A DNA stretch of 64,000 nucleotides from assembly GCA_963930655.1 (NCBI GenBank), contig OZ005602.1:2673501-2737500 (forward strand). The letters run 5' to 3'. Positions 21,701 to 32,657 of the stretch are shown one piece after another. The notes beneath the pieces were generated by a model. The model did no database searches, had not been told where the DNA came from, and saw nothing but the letters and a program-made list of their open reading frames with translations. The stretch's first letter is position 1. Every line of letters begins with the position of its first letter. A program made the position numbers and the translations under genes. Source of the DNA: Myrica gale. Lineage: Eukaryota > Streptophyta > Magnoliopsida > Fagales > Myricaceae.

Positions 21701-22562
21701 CCCAGTCATCTAGATTCTTGTTCCAAACATCATCTAGAATGAGTAAAAAACATTTCCCAGTCAATTTCTCCTGTAGTTTAACTTGGAGCTGATTTAGATC
21801 TGTAATATTAGTAGTTGACTGAATTACTGCCTCTAGAAATGTTTTGGTCACCTTAAACAGATCAAAATATTCGGAAACACAAACCCAAGCTTCAAGGTCG
21901 AAGTGCTTCTTCACCCTTTCGTCATTGTACACTCGTTGAGCAAGAGTGGTCTTGCCCATTCCTCCCATGCCCACTATGGCAATCACACCTACCTCATTGC
22001 CACCCGTATCTTCTGAGAGCAACCCTTTAATAATTTCCTCCCTGTCAGCATCTCTACCGAAAATATCAGATTCTTCAACAATTAAAGAAGTCGTGGGCGA
22101 TCTTTCCGACGGTCTCCCTGTAACACCTTCCCTTAGACCTACAACATCCTTTTGGTCTGCTAGAGACTTTAGCCTGTCGTGTACCTTTTCTATCTTTCCT
22201 CTTAGCTTATAAAGTGAAAGAGAAGCGTAGGTGCGATTTCGTACCTTAATTGCAGTTGTTTCAAATTCAGCATCCAGCTTGCGTCGTAAGGCTAGAGTAG
22301 CAACCTTATCCAGGATGTCCTCTGCCTCATAGACGGCATCTTTCAACTCATCAAGCCATGTTTTCACGTTAGGCTTTGTGGCTTGCTTTTCCTCTGCGTC
22401 TTCAACCAACACATTCACGGCCATCAAAGCTGTCTTCAACTTGTACACGAGTCCACCAATGAGTTTATGTCGTCGAAGGAAGTCAATAACCTCACGAGAT
22501 GCCGCCCTGTCGATTGCCACTTGAAGGAAGGCCGAGAGAAGGGCTCCTCCAACCTCGGCCAT
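18783..22562 (-). CDS. CC-NB-ARC-LRR disease-resistance protein (R13L1/RPP13-like 1 type)
   Basis: An intact, intronless 1259-aa CNL immune receptor that would act in the cytosol or nucleus as an ADP/ATP-switched effector sensor. Residues 1-100 form the Rx-type coiled coil with YEAEDILDK in the EDVID position. NB-ARC has the P-loop GMGGMGKTT at 198-206, RNBS-A FDLEAWVCVS near 221, kinase-2 LLILDDVW at 273-280, RNBS-B GSKVIITTRD near 300, GLPL at 365-368 and RNBS-D CFAYCAIFPKDYDF near 422. The MHD motif reads IHD (487-489), whereas the broken paralogue has MHD. LRRs fill about residues 550-1235, with many LPE.L, GGLPSNL and SFP.GGL repeats. Start: the ATG at 22562 begins MAEVGGALLSAFLQ, shared with the paralogue. 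The upstream flank is conserved between copies for about 0.3 kb and probably holds the core promoter. The recognised pathogen cannot be inferred. Confidence 0.95.
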   Translation of the reverse strand: MAEVGGALLSAFLQVAIDRAASREVIDFLRRHKLIGGLVYKLKTALMAVNVLVEDAEEKQATKPNVKTWLDELKDAVYEAEDILDKVATLALRRKLDAEFETTAIKVRNRTYASLSLYKLRGKIEKVHDRLKSLADQKDVVGLREGVTGRPSERSPTTSLIVEESDIFGRDADREEIIKGLLSEDTGGNEVGVIAIVGMGGMGKTTLAQRVYNDERVKKHFDLEAWVCVSEYFDLFKVTKTFLEAVIQSTTNITDLNQLQVKLQEKLTGKCFLLILDDVWNKNLDDWEVLSKPWKSGARGSKVIITTRDQGVASVMNASTNHRLEKLTEEDCWSLFAKYAFGNTNSSARPEVEEVGRQIAKKCEGLPLAAKAIGAMLRTKANVDEWERILNSELWNLSIEETKILPALKVSYKYLPSHLKRCFAYCAIFPKDYDFTKDQLVLLWMAEGFLEDDGNKTMEEIGEDYFHDLESRSLFQRSVDHDTHFVIHDLINDLAKFVSGQFNFRLNVDKSQEGLPKTRYLSYMRTEFDTFEKFEAIYEAKQLRTFLPLGLVLPKYRFNLTKKMLRDLLPTLRSLRVLSLSGYENLTELPESVGKMKHLRYLDISITKVMRLSESICQLCNLQTLKLSGCKNLTALPRDMGRLVNLRYLDITETGIKEMPMHLGNLKCLQTLPKFIVSKHRGSGYGLGVLGKLANIRGALSIWELQNVKSPGDALDANLKNKKSLQELALFWNESESEDADIAESQRSVLDNLRPHPNLKSLTVNGYRGERFPDWVGHNSFSNIASLHLKNCKYCCCLPPLGQLHSLQNLSIEGFDGIVTVGSEFYSTGSSSIKPFGSLKVLKFIQMSNWETWFPFGAENEDIAFPSLEELYIRKCPKLKVGFSIDLPSLAKLEIDDCPQLVISLREASVIRELQLIRCNEGLLKELPVGMQRLRMEGFDSVESLPEGLLDTNSCLRQLEINDCSSVVSLLTGGLFSTLKKLQIRSCMKFELPTHLDYSFLEELFLRDCHSLRSFPLDLFPNLKSIDLRQCGNLGSVTVSEQHEQDLMTFRISIQSCPNFVSFPKGGLRAPHLTSLYIFDCKSLKSLPDRMHSFLPSLEVLLIDNCPEMESFPEGGLPSNLRSIHIWNCEKLVASRMGWGLQTLASLRHVSIMGESGTEVSFPETGLLPSNLTSLTLSSFPNLEALDKEGLQHLTSLKDLSFWDFPKLKCMPDRGLPASLNHLSINGCPLLQKQLQRKGKEWRKVAHVPCMLIDGEWIE

Positions 22563-23665
22563 TTTTTTTCTTTGTTGCAGTGGAAGAATTAAGCGAAGGG
22601 GAAGAAGGAAGGAAATTGAATTACGAGCTTAGACAAGAAACAGGAAACTGGAGTGGTGGACTCAGAAAACTGTAAATAGTCTTATGGAAAATGGAACCAA
22701 ACTGTTTTTAAACAGAGGAATACGAAAGCGTGTATTAGCTGTTGGGGAAGGCGACGGCCGACGAGAACCGAGGTCCTTAGAGGCAAAAATTAGCTAGTGT
22801 CGACACGTTAATACAAGCCAAGCTAGGAGTCAAACGGGCCCCTTATCAGTTTTCACGTTAGGTAGGCAAAATTTAATGCAAGCAGTAAAACAAAAAGAAA
22901 AAAGAAAGAAAGCAGGACCATATCACTTTATTTATCTCGAATTTTCCCTTAAGTCGTTGCTTTTGTGTCAGAATTTTACGGTAGTGAAAGGAAAAGGAAG
23001 CTAGCTAGAAGTTAAACAATTATGTCATGTCACTGCAAAAAATCAGAACGGAAAATTGTGCAAGTTAACGCCAAAGTCTTTTTTTTAAGTGAAAGTCTCT
23101 TGCAATAAGTACTCATTTTCGATGGGTGGTCTTACTTGTATTAGGACCATAATAATTGTAACCAAAAACAAAGGAAAAAGGAAACCAACCATTATAATTT
23201 TAGTTTTGGATGGCTGGTGATCAAGTTGTGTTGAAAATATTGATATTTGTACGTAAAAGAATCAGGAGCAAGCCCTCCATATATACAAGAGTAATGGGTT
23301 CAGTTGGAGGACAACCCAAAGGCAACAATAATATCCAATGATGAATATCAGAGCAAAAATTGCCACTTTTCAAGTTGCACCTCTTCTAAAAAAACTAATA
23401 ATAGACAGTCACGCGCAAAAGTTCAACTATTTACAGTATCCTCTCCAATTTACTATCCGATTTAGATGGTTCAATTCAAAGAGTTGTGACTTATATTGTG
23501 TCTATCTCTATTTGAATTGTATCATATTAAGACAACAATTTAAAGAGATCTCTACCATCCATAATCACCTCAAAGTTTTTATCAGCAATCATCTCACAGT
23601 TTTGGACATGAGAACCAAAAGAGGATGAGATTCAAGCTCCAGCATGTGGCACATTAGGCTCTGGA

Positions 23666-23958
23666 TTTTTTTTTTTATCATAATAAGAACAATATATAGA
23701 TAGGGGGAAGATACAAAACACTAAAAGTCAAGGATAGTCGAAACCCGAATAGACCCAGGGATAATTGTTCAACCGCTCATGGGAGGAGAACAAACTAATA
23801 TATCCATGAATCATGGGACTTACATACAAGATCATTCAGTTTGTTAGGAGCTTAGCTCACTGGGCTAAAGAAATCGGTTCAGGCATTGATTTGTAAACAC
23901 GTGCAGAATTTGGTGTTGTGAGGAACAGCAATCTGAAATGACCTTGGGGTGGGGGCCA
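23666..23958. other. Intergenic stretch with a T-run, downstream of TTN9
   Basis: A T-run near 23668 followed by AT-rich unique sequence could be the tail of a retroposed copy at the edge of the segmental duplication. No target-site duplication was found. The rest is probably the TTN9 3' UTR. Confidence 0.3.
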
Positions 23959-26612
23959 CTAGTGAGGCAGCTTGATAACACTGGATACCCTTTGAAAGAA
24001 GATTGGGCACATTCTAGTGCTGAAGATAATGGCCTCCTTCATCCATTCTGGTGCTACTCTTTCAAATGTTCCCAATGATGAGACACGGTACAAAAGCTCC
24101 ACATCCTCTCCAGCTGCTTCGTTCATCCATGTGAGACTGAATGAGAACCCTAATATGACCATGATCAGAAAGTAGCGTTTAAAATTCAGTAAGTGATCCA
24201 AGGGAAACTTAGTGCAAATATGTAGTTCTACTATGAAACCAATCAAGCATACTTTGCCTATGGAAAATTGATTCGTACACATTAACCAAAAAAGCAATAT
24301 GCCAATGTCTGCTGCAGAAAGTTACATTGGCAGAGGTTTTAGAGGCTTGATTGGAAGCAATCAAAACAAGCTTTTTTGAGATCTGTCAGATAATGGGGTG
24401 ATAAGATGCAATAAGGACCAAGCACGTTCTTGTTTTCATCATGCAAAAACCTTGGCTTTTAAGCATTAGTCCAAAATGTATGTCATAAACACTACTTAGG
24501 GTTTTCCTAAAGATCATCCTAATTTTTGAGGTTTTGATAATTAACTGTGTATCCAAATTCTTTCATTTTAAGCAAATGTTAATCCTCACAAAACCCAGAA
24601 GTATATATTTCTGTGCACAGGAATTCTCTTAAATATTGAAAATAAAATTATGCCTGGGGTCCTGGACGTGTCAACTTCCATATTGGTCCCACCTCTTCCA
24701 AATTCAGGAAAAAAACCCCAGTTAATGGCGCAATGTCTTAATGATCTAAACATGCGTGTCTGCATGGTTTTGTGTATAATGTAATGTTAGATTCTATGTA
24801 GCCATGTCTGCTTTGTCTGATATTTTGTAAAGTCAGAGGGGAGACGAAAACATCTCCTGACATGAATCATCCTTCAACCACAACATCGACTTAATAGAGC
24901 AATTCTTGAAACAAACAGGAATTATTGAATAGCTGGACATCGACTTAATAGAGCAATTCTTGAAACAAACAGTAATTATTGAATAGCTGGTTATTTCAAT
25001 AAAAAAGATATCAGCGGATTGCAAGGAAATAACCTCTAACGATCAACAAATAAAAGCAATAAGCTAAACTATAAGTAGGTCCCTCCTGAAATGCATAACT
25101 GTAGCTGCCTTGGTGCTGTGAACATGTCCTTGCCTCGTTTCGACCAAGGTTGGAACAAGAACAACAAAACGGATGCAGCCTGAAGCACAATGATGTGAAG
25201 GAATTGGTGTGAGTGCTTATGTTAGCATGTTCCAAATGAGAGACCTGCTATTCTTTGCTCTGCTGTTTTACATTTTGAGCAGACCAAATCCCCATCCATG
25301 GCCAACTGTGATGGTGGCCCAAAGGGTGGCCACTGATGGGTCTTGGTGGCAGCAAGGGTGGGCCTAATTTTAAACCGAGAGCTGAAACGGGAGAGATGGT
25401 TTCGGATTGGACAGTGGTGGTGCTATTTTCCAGTAAGGTGGCTGCTAAGGAGTAGGGCAATGCATGCTTTGATATTAGAGGCAGGGAGGTGAAGTGCAAC
25501 ACTATTGCTGGTTACTTGCGACATCGTTCTGAAAGTGGAAAAGAAGTCTTCGAACAAGAGTTTAACTCCTTTTTTCTTTTCGGGGAGTAGTGTGATATCT
25601 CAAACAAATAGATATTGAAAGTTTGAAATGTGTGATATGCTGCCATATAAGAGTCATAAACGATGCCTAGTGGTGGATGGAAGGACAAATTTGAGTAGAA
25701 TGCAAAAACATGAGTAAATTGACCATAGTTGAACTTGAGGGGCCAAATTAACAACACACCCTAATGTTGAAGAGTTCAATTCGCATTTACCCAAGGAAAT
25801 AGCAGCACACCAAAAGTCAAGGACTAAAAATGTCATCCAGATTGATGAATTACCACTTGATTGATGTAAGGCTGAAATGGACCATCCCTCAGTTTGATTA
25901 ACTGCAGATAGTTTCATGTCCATCAAGTACTCGACAAAAGCTTGAAATAAGCAGCTAGCAGACACTCTTTCATCCAGACCATCACCTAAAGAGACGCTAT
26001 ATTACATCAAAACATTCCACATAGCAAAACGCAAAGTTAAATAATGGGGAATTCATTTCCAGCACTAACCTGATGTGCCGATAGTTCTTCGACAGCACTC
26101 TGGCTGGATAGTACACTAAAATGGTCAGAACAGAAAGATAAACCTATTGATATCATTGATATCTGCTCAAAATATGTAGGATTAACAGATATACCTGCTG
26201 GAAATTTGCAAAAGCTCTAGTGGACACAGTTTCTTTAGATAACTTTTTCCCTGATTCTCTTTGCATGGCATCATCTTGACTTGAAGAGATAGAAAGCCTG
26301 CTACGTTTTCTTGATGAGCTATTGGACACTTCAGATATAACTTGTTCACCTCGAGGCATATTCAGCTGTCCATTGTCTTTTCCATCATCCTTTGAACTGA
26401 AAAAAACTCCCTCTTGTTGCAGCTTTTGAAGCTTCTCTACTTCTTCGGAAAGAGCACTATCTGCCATACATTAGCCACTATATGGTGAAGGATTTACAGA
26501 CACAAAATAAGAGGAATTGACTGGTCATGTAACCAAGATATGACCACAATAGCCAACAATTAAATTTTACAACAAAATATTTGATGTATTGACAAAAATC
26601 TATTGTAAAGTA

Positions 26613-26646
<34 letters not shown>

Positions 26647-29600
26647 CCCCCCCCAAAAGAACCCTATAAACTCGTCACATCAAAGCAATAATCAGGTAAA
26701 AAATATCAAAATAGATTAATCAGCTTAATTTAGGTGAAGCAACCATAGATGTTCTGAAATATGATGAAATAAAGGAAAAAAGATCAAACCAATCAATCAT
26801 ATTTATAAAGGGTACATTACACCTTTCCCTCTAGAACAACCACCCCACTTGCAATCCTTTTAGTGAACTTTAAATTGACTCGAACCCTGATTTGAGGAAT
26901 TTGTTGCAATATCACCCCTCCATTACATCACATATGAAATTGAAAGCAAGCGCAACCATCGAAAAAGAAAACGGAATAAAATAGCCGAAAAACAGTGAGA
27001 CTGCCATCCACATCAGCCGCTAAAATCAAATCAGATAAACCAGACCTTCAGACCAATCCCTGTACCAGAAACATAATGATCTACAGCTCCCCAAGAAACC
27101 GTGAAGAAGCATTTCCTTCAACTGGAGGTAATAGAGAAAAACTAGACAACAGACAAGATCAAGAAATTAGACCAAACAAAGGTAGATGTAAAAAACCCAA
27201 GAGCGTGGACCTGGCCATTCTCTCCTTGGCTTTGATAACCATTTCCTTCCTGATGTACCTCTAGTCCAGTCTTCCTTAACGCTTGTTGATGATATCCTAC
27301 TGATCTCCAAAGGAACGTTGCTAGCTTCTTCGCTGTCACTGAGGTTACATCTCCTGTTTCTATTGCTACATTCTTCTGCCTTGAGGTTAGAATCCCTGGT
27401 CCAATACAGGGGTGATTCCATGGTCCTTTGCAATACAGACACCAGAGATCACGATGAGCTCATCAACCTCTACGCAGGCACCTGCATTCTCAATCCACCC
27501 TCTTGCGGACCACCAGTATGGTCCTCTTGAACTGGTCTTTCTGGTGTACTCAATTTGACCTTTTTTCAGAACGAGCTTTGAATGCTACCGGCTTTTTGCC
27601 AGTTGTACTTTCAATATCTCAATTGTTTTTTTTTATAAGTAAGTCAATCTTATTAAAGAAAAAGAGAAGTGACAGTACAAGAGACTATACTGACAAAAAC
27701 TAAAGCATACAAGCTAAGAAACTAAGAAAATCCAGAAAACCCACAAAAGGATAATCCAAAACCGAATTAGCCCACAAAAAAAGAGCATGCAACATTGAAC
27801 CCCCCAAGCTAGACAAAGACCCAGCCTTGTCTTCAAAACACCTGTCATTCCTTTCCCTCCACAAACTCCACCAAATGCAAGCAGGGATCATCTTCCAAAT
27901 GGTCAACGCTAAAGGGTCCCCAAACTTCCTCTTCCAACAAAGCATAACATCCACTACCTTTCGAGGCATGACCCAATCATAGTTAAGAATGCTCAGCACA
28001 TGCCCCCACAATCCTCTAGCCATCGAGCAATGAAGAATAAGATGATCAACCGTTTCTCCATCGCACTTACACAAATAGCACCACTCAATCACGCAAACTC
28101 CCCTCCTCCTTAAGTTATCAGTGGTCAAAATTTTCCCGTGAATGGCTTCACAAACAAAGAAAGATATGGTGTGGGTGAATTTGTCATTTCAAAACTTCCA
28201 CAGCACATTCAACACAGATTTTGGACTTCTGTCCACTTCAACGTCTTATTTGGCAAGAGGGAAGACATTGCAACAAATTCCTCAAATTAGGGAACCAATT
28301 GAGCCAATTCGAAATTCAATGAGAAAACTGTAAATAACATGACCGTTTGGGAGATACAATTTTTGCCACGAGAGAAGAAAGATGAGCTTCAATAATAATA
28401 ATAGGACAATAACCACTCTTGTAGAAAGAGTAGCACAACTTTTCACTTGGCAATATGATCCTCCTTTTGCCGAAAGAGTTTGGACAACAAATCCTCAACA
28501 CTACATGAAGAACTACTCTTTTACCATGTTTTCATTCCTCATATACCATAAGTTACATTTTATTGCAGAGGTTTCCATGCTCTCAAAATCAGTCAAATAT
28601 AGATCCCCAGGTAGTTAGGGTAGTTTGCATTTATTTTATAGGACGAATTAATTGAGATTATCAGAAAGGAAGAGCACAGAAGGTGCTGGAATGAATGAAC
28701 CAATTGATTTTTTGCAGTTCAAAGAGCCAACATCTACTTTTTTCCCCCTCCCAAACAAGGAAGGACGCTAATGCACTCTACATCCTCTTGTGCCTCACCC
28801 TTCTGTCTGAAAGGATTTTGGTGATGACAATTTGGGGCACAGGGTTGGTCAACCTTAATGCATGGACACCCAGCAATAACTGCATAATGTCTATGCCGGT
28901 ATCCGACAGAAAGAAGGCAGAAATTCTATTGCACTCATATAGGGTCCTCTTACCAGAAAAGATTCTAAGAAACTTCATGATGCAGATGCTAACACACCAA
29001 ACTAGTAAGCTGCAATAAAAGTCACTAGCAGAGCAATCGATATGTCTTACTCTTCTGGTTCTCTTCCATTAAATGTTTTTGGTACTCGGAAAATTGTTCA
29101 TCTTTGGTGGACCTGAAAATAAAGGTAACAAAGGCTTTAGATTCTTTAAGCCGTAACACATAATTTATTTGCAACAGAATATAAGGAAACCATAACTACA
29201 ACATCAAGTTCAAATATACTTATATATCTTGAATAGCTTGTTATGTAGACCAGAATTGTGTAACCGTCAATTGCTATAATCTTTTTTCGTATAGCAGCCC
29301 CAACAATCAAGGGGCCGGAATTATGAACAGCTTGTACATTAATATAGAGATACATACAAACTGATATCAATGAAAGAGTTTTCAAGATTTCTCCAATTTC
29401 ACAGCTACGTTGGCTTTGCCAAAAGTTGAGAAAGTGGTACTCAAGCTGGCCCAAAAGAAAAAATGGTACTTAAAAATTGGGGGATGGGTTGGGGGGAGGA
29501 GAACAAAATTTACTAAGTAAAGAAAAACGTTTGTGGAGGGTAGGAATGCATGCCTAATTGAAGATACTTCACTCCTCAAGCCATCAACCTGAGCACGCAA

Positions 29601-30627
29601 TTGGTCATTTTCATTTTTCAAGTGTTGTATGAGTTCCTCTGCAGCTGCAACAAGCGAGAAAAGAAACAATGAAGCATTAACTATAGTTATGTCAAAACCA
29701 ACAAAGACATTGTTAAGACCTACTATTAGATTAAACTAGGGTTAGCAAGTTTTCCCATGCTTAGCTTGAATAAAAAAACACTTTATAGGGTCCTTTGTGC
29801 TTAAGTCGATACCCATACACTCTGCTCAGAAGAAGAACTAAGAGAAAAGAAAACAGAGAAGCAGTGCATGGTTTTATTAAAAGACTCAACAAATTGATTG
29901 AGCAAAATGAGGACTGCACTACGAGGTTAACAGTTTCAAACAAACATATCAGTTATGGAGGACAATCGGCAGGGAGTTGGAATTCCAAACAAGATAGAAA
30001 TTCAATGGCAAAGGTCTGCATGCACATCCACTTAGTTGGGCTCTAACCTTATTATCAGAACTTATTTATAATTTTGCAAAGCCGAGACCACATTCAATGT
30101 TCCTAAAAAACTTTCTAAACAAGGAGCAGCATATGTATCGGATCTCAGTTTAGGATGTACAACTGTAAGCATATTCAGTTAATCTTAAGCAATGAAAATG
30201 ATCAGAAAAATCCCTAATAGCCAGCTCTTAAATATAACACCAGAATCAGACCAGGTTTTTCCATACTATGTGGGAAGTGTAAAGCCAAAAAATGCATACC
30301 ATACCATTCACATAATTCAGAAACTTCACTTCTTGATCTTTGCTCAGCTTATCCAACTCGGACCATTTTTTTGTCTGCAAAAGGGAAAAATACGAACTAT
30401 TTGTCTTTAAAAATTAGTATCTTTTTTTGTAACTTCAAACTGTTCTCGGTGACCAAACATTATCATTGACAGATAAATGGACACTAGGCAAATAGACAGT
30501 GAAATGTTAACTAGTTTCTGTAGTATCAAAGGAACAGAAAAAGAAAGAAAGAAAGAAGAAGAGTAAATAGCAGAGAAACCTTGATTTGAGTGTATTTATC
30601 GTAGAGCTTCGAATACAGAGCTTCCAT
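23959..30627 (-). CDS. TTN9: TITAN9 homologue, coiled-coil protein
   Basis: TTN9 is a plant-specific gene whose Arabidopsis mutants show titan-type embryo and endosperm defects; its biochemical role is unknown. My exons are 30580..30627, 30305..30374, 29554..29644, 29051..29112, 26195..26460, 26070..26103, 25854..25985 and 23959..24149, all in phase, giving 297 aa. The protein begins MEALYSKLYDKYTQIK. A coiled coil follows (about 40-110) with AAEELIQHLKNENDQLRAQV and RSTKDEQFSEYQKHL. A polar middle has RKRSRLS, and the conserved C-terminal part has FQAFVEYLMDMKLSAV, FSFSLTWMNE and GTFERVAPEWMKEAIIFST. The length and motif order match my memory of Arabidopsis TTN9, which is similar in size. 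The intron after exon 3 starts with GC rather than GT. The 2.6-kb intron (26461-29050) carries a LINE fragment. The product should be expressed normally if these are spliced out. Confidence 0.9.
24883..24990. repeat. 54-bp tandem duplication in the last TTN9 intron
   Basis: Two adjacent copies (24883-24936 and 24937-24990) differ at one position. Each begins ACATCGACTTAATAGAGCAA and ends AATAGCTGG. Confidence 0.9.
26619..26654. repeat. (TC)n microsatellite ending in a C-run
   Basis: About thirteen TC units run into a nine-C tract inside a TTN9 intron. The tract is likely length-polymorphic. Confidence 0.85.
27626..28190 (-). mobile_element. 5'-truncated L1-type LINE
   Basis: On the minus strand this encodes the C-terminal zf-RVT region of a plant L1 reverse transcriptase: IHGKILTTDNLRRRG, then WCYLCKCDGETVDHLILHC (the Cys/His knuckle), ARGLWGHVL and IWWSLWRERNDRCFED, with a stop at 27700. 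The 3' end reads TTTAATAAGATTGACTTACT, then TATA and a poly(A) tail, seen as a T-run at 27626-27634 on the plus strand. It sits in a TTN9 intron in the same orientation as the gene. Its 5' end is lost around 28190. The same 3' end occurs at 38723 and, as a stub, at 47338. Confidence 0.85.
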
Positions 30628-31266
30628 CTGCACAAATAATAACCAAAATATTTACTTTCACATACAGTGCAAAACAAAAACTGATGTTGCAGCAACCAAC
30701 AAATTCTCAGAGACTGAATTTCACAGGAACATTAGGAACTGTAAGCCATGTTTGGCTGCCGAGAGGACTGAAGGAAAAGGGGCAGGGAACAAAAAATTAT
30801 TTGCAGTTGATTTCGGCTACTTCCCCGGGAAATTAAGCGACGGAAGATGAGGAGGCTTCTCGGCAACCAAAACGGTGGGTATTGGAACAGAGAAATGATA
30901 GGGAATTCCTAGTAATTTAAAGCCGAATGTCACCGTAAATATCAAAGCCTCAAGACGAACTACTCACTAGATACTTGCGTGCGACTTCGAGACGGAAAAA
31001 ACGCGGGACAATTGAATTCCAGAGGCACAGAGAGAGAGAGTATGGAGGATTCACGTTCACTGAGCTTCGAAGTGAAGTGACAGAGGAAGGGCGCTCGGGC
31101 GGTTCAAATTTGAATTCGGTTAGTTCCCGACCACCGAAAAAGACCCGGATCGACTCGGTTTCTTGACTCCGGATTTTACCGTATTCTGGGAGCTTAGTAA
31201 TAATTATAGTTATACCATAGTTTTATGTGTAAGCTTTCAATTTGAATTATTTTAGTGATTTTTATT

Positions 31267-31437
31267 GGGATAAATATAAAATTGGTCCCTGTGCTATACG
31301 CAAAAATCGATTTAGTCCCTGTGATATGAAAAACATCGATTTAGTCCATGAGCTTAGTATTAAATCGATGTTTTTCATATTACAGGGACTAAATCGATTT
31401 TTACGTATAGCACAGAGACTGATTTTGCATTTATCCC
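31267..31437. mobile_element. Near-perfect fold-back MITE (171 bp)
   Basis: The arms of about 80 bp mirror each other: GGGATAAATATAAAATTGGT, ATCGATTTAGTCCCTGT and ATATGAAAAACATCGATTTA each reappear inverted in the right half. Flanks read ATTTTTATT on the left and ATTTTTTATT on the right, a possible AT-rich target duplication. Such a transcript would fold into one long hairpin. It lies just upstream of the TTN9 leader. Confidence 0.8.
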
Positions 31438-32657
31438 ATTTTTTATTTTATAGAAAATCATAAATACAGTTTTATAAATTGAAAAGACTAGAGAATCTTA
31501 AATCGCATTAGAGCCAAACAAAACTTGTAAAACCGCTTAGGCATGTGTAAGAAAGATACGGAAAAAAAATCCAATAAATGCTGAAAATATTGTGGTTACT
31601 TTAAGATTTCTTTTTGTAGTAAAGCATTTGTTTGTAGTAAGCCAAGTGCTTACAAGGTCTTAATGACAATTCAAGTGAGTTTGAACTATTTTGTATCTTT
31701 TAGTTTGGATCTTATTATTGAAACGAGCAAAAAATAAATTATGTAGCACAATCTTAACAGCCAAACACTATCAAATGATGTGGCACAGATCTTGATGGTC
31801 AGCTCCTATCAAATGATGCATATTGATGAATTTCATTAATTCAATATGATGAAATTGGTGGTTTGGACTCTTAGATGACATTAGCCCCATAATTTTAGGT
31901 GCCAAAATTGAAATTTTTGCTATTTTAAAACTCTATGATATATATAGGTGATCTTGGAATCTTAGAAGTGACCGAGATTGGCTAGAAAAATTGAGGGATG
32001 TCTTGTTTTCATTTTGCCATGTTCGGAAGTGAATATCAAATGAGTATTGAAAGGGGAGGAGCATGTTTACTCTACTACAGGGCAATTTGATAGCCTCATT
32101 GGTTAAGAGTTCCAATCAAGGACCACAATTATGAATGACAACGTTAGCCCAGCCTTTTGAAAATGAGGATTAAGATCCTCTGTCAGAATTACAGAGATAG
32201 ACACAATAAGTGGACCTCATTGTAAGACTCACTGTTTAATATTGTTCATGTAAAGTTTCGGGCAATATAAGTGCGACAATGAGGTTCACCTATTGTGTTT
32301 ATCTCTTTCTAAATTGTGTAGTACAGTCGGAATACGAAATTACATAAGATCCTTGTCCAAGAAATGAACCAAATTTAGTAGAAAAAAGTAGGACTGTCAT
32401 TAATTATGGCAAAGCTTTAACTCTTGCTTGGGCGGAACTTGCGAAACTAAAACTTGGAACTTTACAATACAAAGAAATCAACCAACTTGAAGATCAAGAT
32501 AGATTTGATTTAACTTGGGAAGGAGAAAGAATAGAAATTCACGGACAATGTACACATGGAATAGATTAGACAGAAGAGAAGAAAAAAAAGATTTGACAAT
32601 AAAAAAACCATATTTTGTCAGATTTTGGTAGCAAAGGCTGAAGCACCTTTTAGCTGT
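31438..32657. other. Intergenic region between TTN9 and CHLD
   Basis: Mostly AT-rich unique sequence. The part next to 32657 is expected to be the CHLD 3' UTR. The inverted repeat at 32168-32335 is the only structured element seen. Confidence 0.45.
32168..32335. mobile_element. Short inverted-repeat (MITE-like) element
   Basis: The left arm AGAGATAGACACAATAAGTG with ACCTCATTGT reappears inverted on the right as AGAGATAAACACAATAGGTG with ACCTCATTGT. AAGATCCT occurs just outside both arms. There is no coding potential and the exact ends are uncertain. Confidence 0.55.

Larger units (their letters stand above)
17565..23665. repeat. Segmental duplication, right copy (with the intact NLR)
   Basis: Counterpart of 7575-15800. 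Its left edge is near 17565, where similarity to the left copy starts at ACGAAATTC, and its right edge is near 23665, where similarity stops at a T-rich run. It keeps the empty sites for both transposons found in the left copy, and it has one rather than two copies of the upstream repeat. Confidence 0.8.

Noticed and set aside
23845..23900. tRNA-like phrase (TTAGCTCACTGGGC then GGTTCAGG)
   Set aside because: The A- and B-box-like pieces are only about 15 bases apart and no cloverleaf can be drawn, so it is neither a tRNA gene nor a clear SINE.
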